Source: Halichondria panicea (taxonomy: Eukaryota; Porifera; Demospongiae; Suberitida; Halichondriidae). From it: 64,000 bases of DNA. Shown here piece after piece: positions 28,301 to 37,647 of this stretch; position 1 is the first letter of the stretch, and every line of letters begins with the position of its first letter. A program made the translations under genes and the position numbers. The notes under the pieces are model-generated. The model had not been told where the DNA came from, searched no databases, and was given only the letters and a program-made list of their open reading frames with translations. The stretch covers positions 2,830,800-2,894,799 of the forward strand of contig NC_087388.1 in assembly GCF_963675165.1 (NCBI RefSeq), in the 5' to 3' direction.

Positions 28301-31300
28301 TGGTTAATGCCATTGTCTCTGCTGAAAAGAGAGAGACACCAATTACCGATGTAAGTGGTCTGCAGCTTGTCTTAATAATCAGGATTGGTGACCTCTTTTC
28401 TAGTCGCGTCTTCTCTGGGTCTCCCTTCTTTGTGAATAAACGCTCTTTAGCTTGCACTTCCCGGGCCTAACTCGGGTTGTCATTTTCACCATCTTTTGAG
28501 TGTCCAATAGATAGATTACACTTACCCCTGGCCTGGCCATTTTTGCTCCCCTCGCAGAAGGACCTCCGCAAGACAAAGGAGACTCTGATCAGACTAGCTG
28601 CTAGCGTCAAGCTGCTCCCAGACAGGTCAGTACCCAGATTTCATTCCATACATGGTACATGCTGTAGGTTCACCAATTTCTGTACACTAGGGTTAACGAT
28701 AATTTATGGTTTTCCTTCCCCAGCTCTGCCCAGTTGCTGGAGCCGTTCCGCATGAACCACGAGATCCAGCTGCAGATGGGGGATCTGGAACGCGCTCCTG
28801 GTGGTCCCGCTAATGTCATTGGTCACTCCTCTGCAGCGGTCACCCCCGGAGCGACCTCTGACCTTGAGGACCCACCTGGTCTCTATGAAAAGGTTGGTGG
28901 GCAGTTTGATCTGGTAGTTGTTGCTATAGGCTTTGATGTACATGTATGTGCATTTTCCATGATTTCTTCATTGTATAATAAATAGTGCTTTGATGAAGGA
29001 ATAATTAAAAATTAAAATTAAAATTTGGTTTTCGCAGTAGAAACTAGATTTGTAAGCGTAACAATGTGACGATAGTCGTAAATGATAATATTCAGTTAGT
29101 ACTATCTTGCAGTGTTGATTACTTGTGCTGTCCCCCAGGTTGAGTACCTGCTGTCTGAGTGGGTACGTCACTTCCATCAGCCTGGTCTGCTCAGGGAGGG
29201 GGATAAAATTTACGCTGCCTACATTGCTAGGGTAAGGAGGTGCTGTGTGACAATGGATCTTCTGAAAATTTGCCAACAAAATGGCTGTAGTGTATAAGTG
29301 TTATTTTGTATGAGTTTTGACTTGGTAATGACCATAAAAACATAATAATCTTTGTCCTAGCTTGCTACATACATTCGTAACAGTTTATAATTTGCAATTG
29401 CATCTGTACCATAAAATTATGTACATACCACACAATACGTTAGCCTGTTGCCCAACCCCCACAGCTCCAACAACAGGGCATACTGAAGAGTGATGACCTC
29501 ATCACTCGGTTCTTCAGGATCAGTGTGGAGATGTGCGTTGACCTCTGCTACAGAACCCTCACTGACCCAGTACGTCAAGTTTTGTTACGAGCTTTTTTTT
29601 GTGTATATGTAGTGCACTACACAAAACATATAAGTGTATGACAACTGGCCACAAAGCTGTAAAAACACTCCGTACATTAAAGTGTAAGCTTTCAGAAAGG
29701 AAAGCAAAATCCGGTGACTTCATACGCTTTATTACTTAGCACAACCACGTGGCCTAATCCTATTCTGAAGATTGAGGGTACATGTACGTTGAAGTCCATT
29801 CATGCATGGTCAATGCTTTTGCTCTAACACGTAATTATTGTGTATAAGCATTTTATAGAAAACATTTTTATTCAGCAAAAAGATTGACCACGAAGGGACT
29901 TGAACCCTCAATCTTCTGATTCGAAGTCAGACGCCTTATCCATTAGGCCACGTGGCCGTGTTTGACAAACTTTAAAGGACGCACAACAATGAGCATTCAT
30001 GTTTGAGCATTCGTTACTTTAGGAGACATTTTATCAAATAAAACATTGACCACGAAAGGGACTTAAACCCTCAATCTTCTTATAATTTGAAGTCTATTAG
30101 GCCGTGTGAATAGACCGTGTGGTCTAAGTCCGTCAAACTTTGAAAGACTTTTAATTTTTTGTTTTTTATGGCCCGTACATACTGTACGTAGCTACTTAAA
30201 CAGTATTATATGTGAAAATATCTGTAATGTAATTTTACATACCGAGAGGTGCTCACTCTATTACTCTGTTTTTAGGCCATCAATGCGACCATGGCTAGAG
30301 CTAAATGCTACCACACGATGGACGCCTTTGTCAAATTGGTAGTGGTGTTGGTACGCTACTCTGGTGATGCCGCAAACACTGTCACCAAGGTCAACCTACT
30401 CAACAAGGTAAGTACTGGAGGACGTTAGTCCATTCTAGTATTAATAATAGTATTATACTGCCAAGGGTACAAAGATATGTGCTTTAATAAATTGCTTCTG
30501 TGCACTCTTTCGCACCTGTACCTAGATTATAGTATAGTACACAACCACAGCAATAGTGCAGTTACTGACTGTATGCCGTTTATTTGTTACAATTATCCTC
30601 CACTCCACCGGATGTGCAGGTATTGGTGACAGTGGCCCATGTACTGCTGCATGACCATGAGAGTCGTCACGGGGAATTCCACCAGTTGGCCTATCACAGG
30701 TTCTTCATCATGTTACTCAACGACCTCAGTTCTCCTGACCCTGTCTTTGACTCCATCAGCTTCCCAATGCTTCACGCCTTCAGGTAATATAGGAATGGCA
30801 CCACTGGCTACAGTAGTACCACTCTAAACTGTTTCATAACAAGAAATTAACAAGAAATAAATACTTTCTCGACTATGGTGTAAAGCCAGGCCCCGGTTGT
30901 AACAAAATCTACATCCTCTGCAGCCAAAAGTTATTCCCCATTATAAAGGGATTGTAGTTATGTCAATTGTTCGTTTTTAAGTGTGGGGCATTACTGGGCA
31001 GTATTGTGTTAAATAATGACACCCAGCCCTCCTCCCATTCAGCCATGTGTACCACATAATTCGTCCTGGTCGTGCCCCTGGGTTTGCCTACTCTTGGCTG
31101 GAGCTCATCTCTCACAGAAGTTTCATTGCCAAGCTACTCCTGCAGACACCACAGCAAAAGGTACATGTATGCCTTGGCCATATACATTGGTCCTGCACTG
31201 TGCTTGATATTCCTTCATAGGCTTTTGAAATCTTTTTGATTTGGGATTGATTTCTATGTTGTTGTTTTTACCCGAGAGTTAGCTGCTAAATTCCTAAAGG

Positions 31301-34300
31301 TTATTTGGTATTCAATTCATGTTTAGCTGTGCATTTTATTATGTGTATAAAGGCACAGACTGTGCTACATACATGTAATACTTCAGGATTGTTCTTTCAA
31401 TGCGATATCTAATTTGTCAATCTCCGGTTTACTGACACTGTAATTCTTGTCCTCCCAGGGTTGGCCTCTGTTCCACCAGCTCCTCATCGATCTATTCAAG
31501 TTTTTGGCTCCTTTCCTGCGCAATGCCGAGCTGACTAAACCCACCCAAGCCCTGTATAAGGTGAGTCAGGTCACCTCCTTTCACAGAGTAATTCTCTTCA
31601 TTCTGAAACAGTAACTGTTTTCAATGGTACATTATTTGTCGATATTTTGAACATGTATGTACTGTACATTTTGTTAGCGTTTTCAAGGTGTGTAGACAAG
31701 ATTGAACACATTATCATTCCATTCTCCACCATGTATGCACTTCCCCCATACACACACGCAGGGCACCCTCCGAGTGTTGTTAGTCCTGTTGCACGACTTT
31801 CCAGAGTTCCTGTGTGATTATCACTTCTCGTTCTGTGACGTCATCCCCCCAAACTGCATTCAGATGAGGAACCTCATTCTGTCTGCTTTCCCGAGAAACA
31901 TGAGACTACCAGACCCCTTCACTCCTAATCTGAAGGTAGGCCTACTCGACTACTAATTAATTGGTGTATTCCAACAACAAAGCCTCGATCGTAAATACTA
32001 AAATAATGTCTGCGTGGGTTTTATTTTGTAGACTCATGCTGCATGGCATGTGATTGTTTAGGTGGAGATGTTGCCGGACATAGCCCATGCTCCAAGGATT
32101 CTGCCGCCGTACAGCCAGCACATACCTCAGAACCTAAAGAAGGTATAGCCATTAATTTTGATATACACTGTACATGTACATGTACAGTGTAGCTGCGTAA
32201 ATTCTGTCTTCAAAAATGTACATATTTAAATGTGTATCTTGATTACTCTTGTGTTATAGGACTTGGACAACTACATACGAACTAGGGCTCCAGTCACCTT
32301 CCTCCAGGAGCTGAGGGGACATCTCACGGTAACTTTACACCATGGTATCACGCCAACTTTACACGGCAAAAATGATCTTGTGTTTTGTTAATACATGTAC
32401 AATACTTGTAGTGTATAGGCATGATTATACAGTGCATCTGTGGTAGCTCAGTCGTCTCCTATAGTCAGCATGTTTTATATATACGTATTTCTTTTACTGA
32501 TTCAAAATTTTACGCCGTCTAGATATCGTCTGATCCTGGCAATCAGTATAATATCACCCTGATGAATGCACTGGTACTATATGTGGGTACTCAAGCAATT
32601 GCATACGTCCACAGTAAAGGGATCACGCCCTCCACCAGTACTATTGCTCATACAGCTCACATGGACATCTTCCAACACCTTGTTGTTGATCTAGACACTG
32701 AAGGTGACTGTTTTAAAGCTGTTTGACTGTACATGCATGCTTTAATCACTTTACAAGTGGAATAATTATATAAGGTTGCCTTAAGAGTCATTTATTTCTT
32801 GCATGCAAAATCTACCTGTACCCATTATTACACCATAGAATATCAATTGAAAACCTCCGTATTCTCTAGCGTACATAATTATATGCCATACACCCTCCAG
32901 GGATGCACATCCATGGTATCCTAGAGTTTAAGTGGTAACCTAAAACTAGTCACGAATGCGTACACGGCAGAAATCAATGAGTGTTTGATATCCATGGTAT
33001 CACGGAGAACGATCACATGCATGTATGTATAAACCATAAAGCTTTTTTACTCAACTCAAATCCTTACTTAAGTTTGTATTTTTTCTGCATACAGGTCGCT
33101 ATTTGTTCCTGAATGCCATAGCCAACCAACTACGCTACCCTAACTCTCATACCCACTACTTTTCGTGTGCCCTACTCTCTCTGTTTTCTGAGACCAATGT
33201 GGAGGCCATACAAGAGCAGGTCACAAGGGTTCTACTGGAACGGCTGATAGTGAATCGCCCACACCCCTGGGGCCTGCTGATCACATTCATTGAGCTCATC
33301 AAAAATGCAGCGTACAGTTTCTGGAAGCATGAATTTGTCCACTGTGCTCCTGAGATTGAAAAGTGAGTGTGCTGTACGTTTCCTAAGACTGTAGAAGTTT
33401 AATTAAACTACCTTATGTTTTGGGACAACAATTATTTTTGGAGTATAATTGGTCAGATCTTTCGGATCTTTATAGTGTACGTGAGATATTCAATAATTAG
33501 AACAGGCATGCAGCTGAATGCGAATTAGCTAGGTTTAGTACAGTGTGTGAGTAAACAGTTGCACTAGCTATCTAAAACTAGCTAATCCTCGAGCTATCTA
33601 ACTGCATAACTCTTGCTAGCTACGTTGCTTGGAAAGTATCTTAATTTAAGTATTGTCCGAATATTTAGAACAAAACAAAAACGAGTACTATGCTTGATCA
33701 GGAACCGTAGCTACCATTTTGCTGGAAGAGGAGGCTACAATTCAAGAAAGGCCATTGTTCAAGAACAGCGTTTATTAGCTCCAGCTAATTTAGTTTGTCA
33801 TCAAAAGTTCTTTTCACCTGCATAAACTTGAACTCTGCCATGAGAAAAGTATTTGTGAAGCACTAACAAGCTGCTCCTGTAGCTAGTAGCTACATGTACG
33901 TACATGCAGCTAGCTGCTAGTATTAATAAGCTGCCATGTGCAGAATTCTAGAGTCAAAGTTCACTGAGGCTATTATTTGAGAGCGGCTTCATTTTCTAGC
34001 AAAGGAGGCTACTATTTGAGAGCAGCCTTTATACAAGAGCGGCTTCTGATTGAGCATAATTATACTGTATACTAGAAAGAAATAACCTAAGAATAGACTC
34101 ACATTAATTTTATTGGCTTAAAAATCACATGCCAGACGAGCCTCAGTCTTTCGTTGGCTCTATCTTTTCAGCAGAGCACATGGAAATGCTACATGAGTCT
34201 CCAGACGTCTTCTCCTTTCATTTTACCCCGAGAAGACGTCTGCCCGCCAGACTACATTCGATGTGTATGTGGAAAACTCGCTTTACTTATAAGTTTGTGA

Positions 34301-34415
34301 ATTTTCATTGTACAGGCTCTTTGGGTCAGTAGCTAAGAGCTGCATGCAGAAGCAGCCCCAGACAGTGGGGGGTGGAACCTCACAGCCTGGCCGAGAGGTA
34401 GACACTCATGACTGA
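8153..34415 (+). CDS. CNOT1: CNOT1, scaffold subunit of the CCR4-NOT complex (54 coding exons)
   Basis: CNOT1 is the large helical scaffold on which the CCR4-NOT deadenylase assembles, controlling mRNA decay and translation in the cytoplasm. I chained 54 coding exons, all with GT donors and AG acceptors and consistent phase, into 7,056 nt, i.e. 2,351 residues, close to the human protein of about 2,376. Conserved peptides recur in order: [60 protein letters not shown]-type HEAT helices, [62 protein letters not shown] and [20 protein letters not shown]. The start at 8153 is the first ATG after an in-frame TAG at 8048; the stop is at 34413-34415. Introns are mostly 100-800 bp; intron 15 is 2.65 kb and holds an antisense gene. 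Exon lists are given in the block entries. All domains expected for the family are present and no frame break was seen. Confidence 0.97.
12010..12265. repeat. Dispersed repeat copy A, interrupted by a MITE
   Basis: The segment shares the string beginning ggaggtagaataatgttgac and the string ctatagagcccgg with copy B at 12859-12965. Between them, copy A is interrupted by the 133-bp element at 12091-12223. Both copies lie in consecutive CNOT1 introns (9 and 10) in the same orientation, suggesting a local duplication or two insertions of one family. Confidence 0.75.
12091..12223. mobile_element. 133-bp MITE with long TIRs and 9-bp target duplication
   Basis: The element begins CAGAGGAGGT and ends with the reverse complement ACCTCCTCTG. 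The terminal inverted repeats extend roughly 45 bp with a handful of mismatches. It is flanked by perfect direct repeats TGGCTGTGC at 12082-12090 and 12224-12232. The uninterrupted paralogous site is visible in copy B (ggcagtgctata at about 12921-12932). A 9-bp duplication plus long TIRs is typical of Mutator-like (MULE) elements; that family assignment is inference. Confidence 0.85.
12859..12965. repeat. Dispersed repeat copy B (uninterrupted)
   Basis: This is the second copy of the repeat at 12010-12265, in CNOT1 intron 10. It runs from ctggtgatgactggaggtag to cacaaaccgtagtagag without the internal MITE, so it preserves the empty insertion site. The rest of this 1.09-kb intron shows no other structure. 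Confidence 0.75.
16099..17757 (-). CDS. Golgi-type carbohydrate sulfotransferase, nested in CNOT1 intron 15
   Basis: This single-exon, 552-residue protein would transfer sulfate from PAPS to a glycan in the Golgi lumen. It has a type II layout: a short basic cytosolic tail, one membrane segment at residues ~20-40, a stem, then a catalytic domain. The 5'-phosphosulfate loop is [11 protein letters not shown] (212-222) and the 3'-phosphate motif is [16 protein letters not shown] (333-348). The segment KEPYFWTP (245-252) also resembles sulfotransferases of the CHST15 type, which is my best family guess. Its paralogue is at 35848-37578. The gene lies antisense inside intron 15 of CNOT1 (15767-18418) with no visible introns of its own. 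The substrate cannot be told from sequence. The flanks (15767-16098, 17758-18143) hold a C16 run and otherwise nothing recognisable. Confidence 0.9.
   Translation of the reverse strand: MKTNRKAFSCCILKRGKYCYVVIATMFLLLLYSKLDISLLHQDSNRAHKRKPPKFGTFDREIQRESARWNNPGPLKTYFPEPTDISLISNPQQVQQDAINKTQANIDKCMSASNLTSPALLEIARENALLFMEQYGKVISPQYLDGYVNYCWNTEYQLTLDEPFMNGHIDGNDFKRRISKHWFGNSMIRYFREKFLRTYKSSTACLPNLYVLGFEKCGSTFFWCLLSKTLNKDLGMQKKKIQADKEPYFWTPFNYQPFTLNHQSLAGEYIPMFLTASDPKIPKATRKNITMIDGCPSTVIEWPQFTDTEPELSNYCLLPSALPELFPQSKYLVIMREPVSMMYSAFWWSFHAAPPKFDSLSRSVANDHSRGPVMFHMNAGKKIIEFLNCMNNHPTVRYQKKCTLWGKGGENYTDCISNRTHLLSACVANITNKREFLEAVLHRGIYYVHVRKWLQTVPRDRIFFTTIERLTTQTHTVLSDVHTFLKGSPLLLTQEQITEVQSSCRENGNTINYKTPSLMMHQRTKAMLKKFFKPFNSLLSEILEDEQFLWTH
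18144..18191 (+). repeat. Upstream copy of the exon-16 splice-acceptor segment
   Basis: The sequence acagcacggtatt...ttttgttttgttccttc is a near copy of 18360-18417, the segment that ends at the acceptor of CNOT1 exon 16. This copy continues as taaat instead of AG followed by coding sequence, so it has the polypyrimidine tract but no acceptor. The two copies bracket the ACAT microsatellite. Confidence 0.75.
18215..18303. repeat. (ACAT)n microsatellite
   Basis: About twenty tandem ACAT units are followed by a short (AC)n. The array lies between the two copies of the acceptor segment in CNOT1 intron 15 and downstream of the nested sulfotransferase promoter. Confidence 0.98.
20080..20280. mobile_element. 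201-bp MITE with TACCGTATTACTAGAAT termini
   Basis: The left end reads TACCGTATTACTAGAATGTTTTGC and the right end is its reverse complement with one mismatch in the first 24 bases. It lies in CNOT1 intron 17. The terminal TACCGTAT is shared with the MITE at 50203-50414, suggesting a common transposase. There is no coding capacity. A TA target duplication cannot be separated from the TIR. The rest of intron 17 (18886-20079) has no feature I can support. Confidence 0.85.
22319..22394. repeat. C-run plus (AC)n tract at a CNOT1 acceptor
   Basis: A short C homopolymer is followed by about 70 nt of AC/GC-AC repeats ending exactly in the CAG acceptor of CNOT1 exon 24. The dinucleotide array replaces a normal polypyrimidine tract. 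Confidence 0.95.
22832..24858 (+). other. CNOT1: CNOT1 exons 25-30: CAF1-binding MIF4G domain (residues 1043-1272)
   Basis: Exons: 22832-22978, 23432-23611, 23856-23972, 24156-24206, 24574-24711, 24802-24858. In characterised orthologues this MIF4G domain docks the CAF1 (CNOT7/8) deadenylase, which recruits CCR4. The block opens with the diagnostic [13 protein letters not shown] and continues through [16 protein letters not shown] and [10 protein letters not shown] to [15 protein letters not shown]. These are the most strongly conserved segments in the first half of the gene. Intervening introns contain no recognisable features beyond AT-rich sequence. Confidence 0.96.
24932..28106 (+). other. 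CNOT1: CNOT1 exons 31-39: DUF3819/CNOT9-binding and connector (residues 1273-1711)
   Basis: Exons: 24932-25004, 25119-25270, 25543-25683, 25801-25956, 26195-26440, 26622-26726, 26905-27090, 27361-27496, 27985-28106. Exons 32-36 correspond to the DUF3819 helical bundle that binds CNOT9 ([14 protein letters not shown], then [33 protein letters not shown], and [15 protein letters not shown]). Exons 37-39 are the less conserved connector helices. The split codon between exons 31 and 32 (AAA A / GT) gives Ser-Lys-Pro. Confidence 0.95.
29743..29796 (+). pseudogene. tRNA-Arg-like fragment, opposite orientation
   Basis: The segment starts accacgtggcctaatcc and continues ctgaagattgagggt, matching the acceptor/D arm and the variable/T arm start of the intact tRNA nearby. 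The 5' half of the anticodon stem is missing and the T loop is disrupted. It lies on the opposite strand to the intact gene, so it is an inverted decayed copy. Confidence 0.7.
29885..29957 (-). tRNA. tRNA-Arg (UCG anticodon)
   Basis: On the minus strand the sequence folds into a standard cloverleaf. The acceptor stem is GGCCACG with CGTGGTC (one G-T wobble), the A-box region is TGGCCTAATGGA, the anticodon loop is CTTCGAA (anticodon TCG, reading CGA), and the T arm is GAGGGTTCAAGTCCC. It has no intron. A T5 pol III terminator follows within a few bases of the 3' end (plus-strand aaaaa at 29877-29881). It lies antisense inside CNOT1 intron 44. Fold and terminator suggest a functional gene. Confidence 0.95.
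30047..30116 (-). pseudogene. Decayed tRNA-Arg copy
   Basis: This is a second copy of the tRNA at 29885-29957 in the same orientation. The 3' acceptor/T region (plus-strand gaccacgaaagggactt and aaccctcaatcttct) is recognisable. The anticodon arm is scrambled and the 5' acceptor no longer pairs. The flanks on both sides (atcaaataaaacattgacc; gtcaaactttgaaag) resemble those of the intact gene, so the copy arose by tandem duplication that included flanking DNA. Confidence 0.8.
33715..34060 (+). repeat. Dispersed repeat, copy 1 (CNOT1 intron 53)
   Basis: This segment contains ttattagctccagctaattt, gtcatcaaaag, cataaacttgaactctg, tgtgaagcacta and gagtcaaagtt in order. The same string of motifs occurs in reverse complement at about 48130-48310 in the FHA gene. 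Internal short tandem motifs (gaggctactatttgagagcag) are also seen. No coding capacity is evident. Confidence 0.75.
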
Positions 34416-34570
34416 ACTTTCTAGACACTTTCTTTTCTCTGATTTAGTGTATTTAGTTGATACATGTATAGATCTCTTTGCTAAAAACTCCTGTAAATTG
34501 TATTGTTGTAACAACTTCTGACATTGATTTTCATTGCACAGTTATATGAAAACTGAAATCAGAATCTTGG

Positions 34571-35264
34571 TACTGCCCTTTGCAGCTCACTTGGAAGTTT
34601 GGGGCAAATAGTAAATTGCAAAAAACCACTTGAGATAAGTGTAACAGTTTACATAAATAAACCACAATACTATCTAGAGCAAGGGACATGGTTAAAATTT
34701 TGGAACAGAAGTTTCTATAGACCAGATCTTTATGTGGTTATATAAATCTCGCTATACCTAGTAGGCATAAACTACTTGTTGGGTAACCATGAAAAATTAA
34801 TCCTTATCAAGAGGAGTTACATGTAAGTGGCGTATTATGTAGCAGAGAATTGGAGGCATCAGGCTGTTTCACAGTGAACAATTTAGCTAGATTGTTTTAA
34901 ACGACCAGGCAGTGTATGTCGTATCAGGCTACCCCTAGAGCTCATACTTTCCACAAACATGACGAATATCTACTGGTCCATGCAGAAAATCCCAGTGTGT
35001 GCATGTATACCTCAGTGAAATCAGAAAGAAGCTAAACAAGGTCACTGGGGAAATTACTACAGAATCTACATTAAAGCTAGCTATACTCTGTATGATCAAG
35101 ACGGCATGAATGGACTGAGATCTGGTCTATAACATTTTCTGTAAACTTTGTCCTTGCTCTAATACAACACTGTAGTATTGTGGTTTATTTATGTAAACTG
35201 TTACAGTGGTTTTTTGCAATTTACTATTTGCCCCAAACTTCCAAGTGAGCTGCAAAGGGCAGTA
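34571..35264. repeat. Long inverted repeat 3' of CNOT1
   Basis: The left arm runs from about 34571 to 34728, the right arm from about 35118 to 35264. The outer ~110 bp are nearly identical (for example tactgccctttgcagctcac against its complement at 35246-35265), and a shorter inner match (atagaccagatct) extends the arms. The loop is about 390 bp. It may be a foldback element or an inverted duplication. It lies between the CNOT1 stop and the convergent sulfotransferase, so it may be within the CNOT1 3' UTR. The remainder of 34416-35847 shows no genes. Confidence 0.85.
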
Positions 35265-35847
35265 CTGTTCATGAAGGAAATAAAAAAACCAATTCAGACA
35301 TAGCCGCAAAATGATTTTTTGGGAGGCACATTTGAAGGGATGTATTGTGACGTTAGATTGTTCAATCCCTTCACTCCATCAAATAGACACATGCAACTCC
35401 TCTGCACACCGAAAACCTGAATTTGAGAGATTGAACACACCAGTTTTACACCTGCACATGGTAGTCTCTGACACAGGAGTAGGAAACAAAGTCAAAAATT
35501 TCTATTACGAAACACGTACAATGTACTGCATGGGCATGCATATCTTTAGCATCCTAGAATCTAGTGGGAAAACTCGTATACAGTACATGCACCCAGTCTA
35601 TAGAGAGTAGAATGTGTGAGTAGTTGCATGTATACTTAAATGTAAATAATTATCTTACTCAATTCTTTATTCAATTCTTTTACAATTGAATTGAAGTTAT
35701 GGCTGTTGAAAGATTCCATTCCTTTGCTAATTATAATGTCTGACCACAATTATTATTATTATGAGCAATTATAATTTTACATGCATAATAACATCTCAGA
35801 ATTAAGGCTAAACGTTTTAAGACTAAATGTTTCATAGCTTTATACAT

Positions 35848-37578
35848 CTACCATTTTTGCCGCCACAAGAACTGCTCATCTTCAAGTAACTCTGAGAGCA
35901 TTCTATTGAATGGCTGAAAAAACTTCTGTAATATTGTTTTTGTAGATTCCTTTATTGTTAAGGAAGAAGATGTGTAATTAATTGGGTTTTTATTAAATTT
36001 TTTTCTGCACTTTTGTTTTATGCGTTCAACTTCATCCTGTGAAACTTTTCCGAAGAAGTTACTCAATTCTTTTGCAACTGAATGTGTATGTTCAGTAAGT
36101 CTCTCCATTGCCGTGAAGAAAATCCTCTCTCTGGGAACTGTTTGCAGCCATTTTTGAACATACACATAATATATACCTTTGAATATCACTGCTTCGATAT
36201 GTTGTCCTTCCTTAATCGTTATGTTTTGCACACACTCAGGCAATAGATGTTTACGGTTGCTGATACAAGCTGAAAAGTTACCCTCAATGTCCAACAGAGT
36301 GCAATTCTCAGCTGTTCTTACTGTTTGGTGGCTGTTTATGCATTTTAAGAACTGGGTGATCATATACACAGATTGCTGATGAAATATTTCACGTCCTTTT
36401 GTTAAATTGGATTTCACATATTGACTTAGTTTGTCTGTTTTAGGTGGATGATACAAAGACCACCAAAAAGCTGAATACATCATACTGACGGGTTCCCTCA
36501 TTATCACAAGGTACTTGGACTGTGGGAACAGCTCTGGGAGGGCACTAGGAAGCAGACAGTAGTTGGTCAGCTCTGGTTCTTCACTGGTAAACCTCGGCCA
36601 TCTTAAGACTGTGATTGGTGTGGCATCAATTGAAGCTAGCTCTCTTCTTTCTTGTGTTGAAACGTTTTCTTTAAATCCTTTAAGGAACATTGGTACGTAA
36701 TGTCCTCCAATATTGCTAGAGTTTGGTTGATGTATTTTGTAATCAAATGGTGTCCAGAAGTAAGGTTCTTTAATAGCCTGAGCTTTCTTGTCTCCATTTA
36801 AGATTTTGGACAGAAAACACTGAAAGAATGTTGTCCCACATTTCGCAAATCCTAGAAGGTATATATTAGGCAGGCAAACTGTTGATGAACTGAACTTTCC
36901 TTTAAAATCTTTTTTTATGGAAGCCTTCATCCTTTGTTCAAACCAGAGCGGTGGTTTATTTTTGAAGTGGTATTCTCCAATATGGCCCTCAAAGTAATCC
37001 CCGTTTAGAGTCACCTCATAGTTAGTATTCCAGCAGTAGTTCACATAGCCGTCAAGATACTGTGAAGATATGACTCTCCCATACTGCTCCATAAACCACT
37101 TGGCATTTTCTCTAGCTATTTCAAGCAGAGCTGGTGACATGAGGTTGGATTTAGACATACACTTGTCAATGTTCTTTAGAGTATTGGAAAGTGTATATTG
37201 TTGCGGGTTTTTTACCAGTGAAATATATTTTCCCTCACTGAAATGATCGTCTTCCTTACTTTGCTGGTTTTTCTGACTTGAAATTTGAATTTCGTGTTTG
37301 TGCCGGTCTGATTGCCCTTCTCGATTTCCCCCTGTCTCTGATTTTGTGATTGTTCGTATGTCTGTCCTTATTAACTGTAGATGTTCAAAATTGGTGAAGA
37401 GTGTATCACTCATTTCATTTTGCGGCAGCTGCCTGAGATCGATATTAGACAAGTGGTTACTTATCTCCTCAAACCACAGAATCAAGGTACTGCAGGTAGT
37501 GAGAAAGGCTAGTGCCAAAAACAAGTGGCGATAGTTCAATTTCTTGCTGTGGCAACTCCGCTTTATTTCTGGTTTCAT
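35848..37578 (-). CDS. Golgi-type carbohydrate sulfotransferase, paralogue
   Basis: This is a single-exon, 576-residue type II membrane protein, paralogous to the gene nested in CNOT1. The membrane segment is at residues ~18-36. The PAPS 5' loop is LGFAKCGTTFF (242-252), and the 3'-phosphate motif is [16 protein letters not shown] (358-373). The two proteins share [28 protein letters not shown] and [14 protein letters not shown] in the stem/N-terminal domain but differ elsewhere. The gene converges on CNOT1. Its start codon lies only 70 bp from a T17 tract that is probably the poly(A) tail of the upstream retroelement on the same strand. Role inferred: glycan sulfation in the Golgi; substrate unknown. 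Confidence 0.9.
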   Translation of the reverse strand: MKPEIKRSCHSKKLNYRHLFLALAFLTTCSTLILWFEEISNHLSNIDLRQLPQNEMSDTLFTNFEHLQLIRTDIRTITKSETGGNREGQSDRHKHEIQISSQKNQQSKEDDHFSEGKYISLVKNPQQYTLSNTLKNIDKCMSKSNLMSPALLEIARENAKWFMEQYGRVISSQYLDGYVNYCWNTNYEVTLNGDYFEGHIGEYHFKNKPPLWFEQRMKASIKKDFKGKFSSSTVCLPNIYLLGFAKCGTTFFQCFLSKILNGDKKAQAIKEPYFWTPFDYKIHQPNSSNIGGHYVPMFLKGFKENVSTQERRELASIDATPITVLRWPRFTSEEPELTNYCLLPSALPELFPQSKYLVIMREPVSMMYSAFWWSLYHPPKTDKLSQYVKSNLTKGREIFHQQSVYMITQFLKCINSHQTVRTAENCTLLDIEGNFSACISNRKHLLPECVQNITIKEGQHIEAVIFKGIYYVYVQKWLQTVPRERIFFTAMERLTEHTHSVAKELSNFFGKVSQDEVERIKQKCRKKFNKNPINYTSSSLTIKESTKTILQKFFQPFNRMLSELLEDEQFLWRQKW

Positions 37579-37647
37579 AACTGATCCAGCGCAGAAATCA
37601 GTACTCGCTTAATTATGCCTCGAGGCGTAGCCGCACGGTATCTTTGA

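Larger units (their letters stand above)
28252..34415 (+). other. CNOT1: CNOT1 exons 40-54: C-terminal NOT1 domain (residues 1712-2351)
   Basis: Exons: 28252-28350, 28558-28625, 28724-28892, 29139-29231, 29465-29569, 30276-30407, 30620-30783, 31043-31160, 31459-31560, 31762-31935, 32062-32142, 32260-32328, 32523-32703, 33095-33362, 34316-34415. The C-terminal superfamily-homology domain binds the CNOT2-CNOT3 dimer. Exons 49 and 53 are near-identical to other animal sequences (for example [17 protein letters not shown] and [19 protein letters not shown]). The short last exon ends in a Gln/Gly-rich tail. Intron 44 (29570-30275) carries the tRNA cluster, and intron 53 (33363-34315) carries a dispersed repeat. 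Confidence 0.97.
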
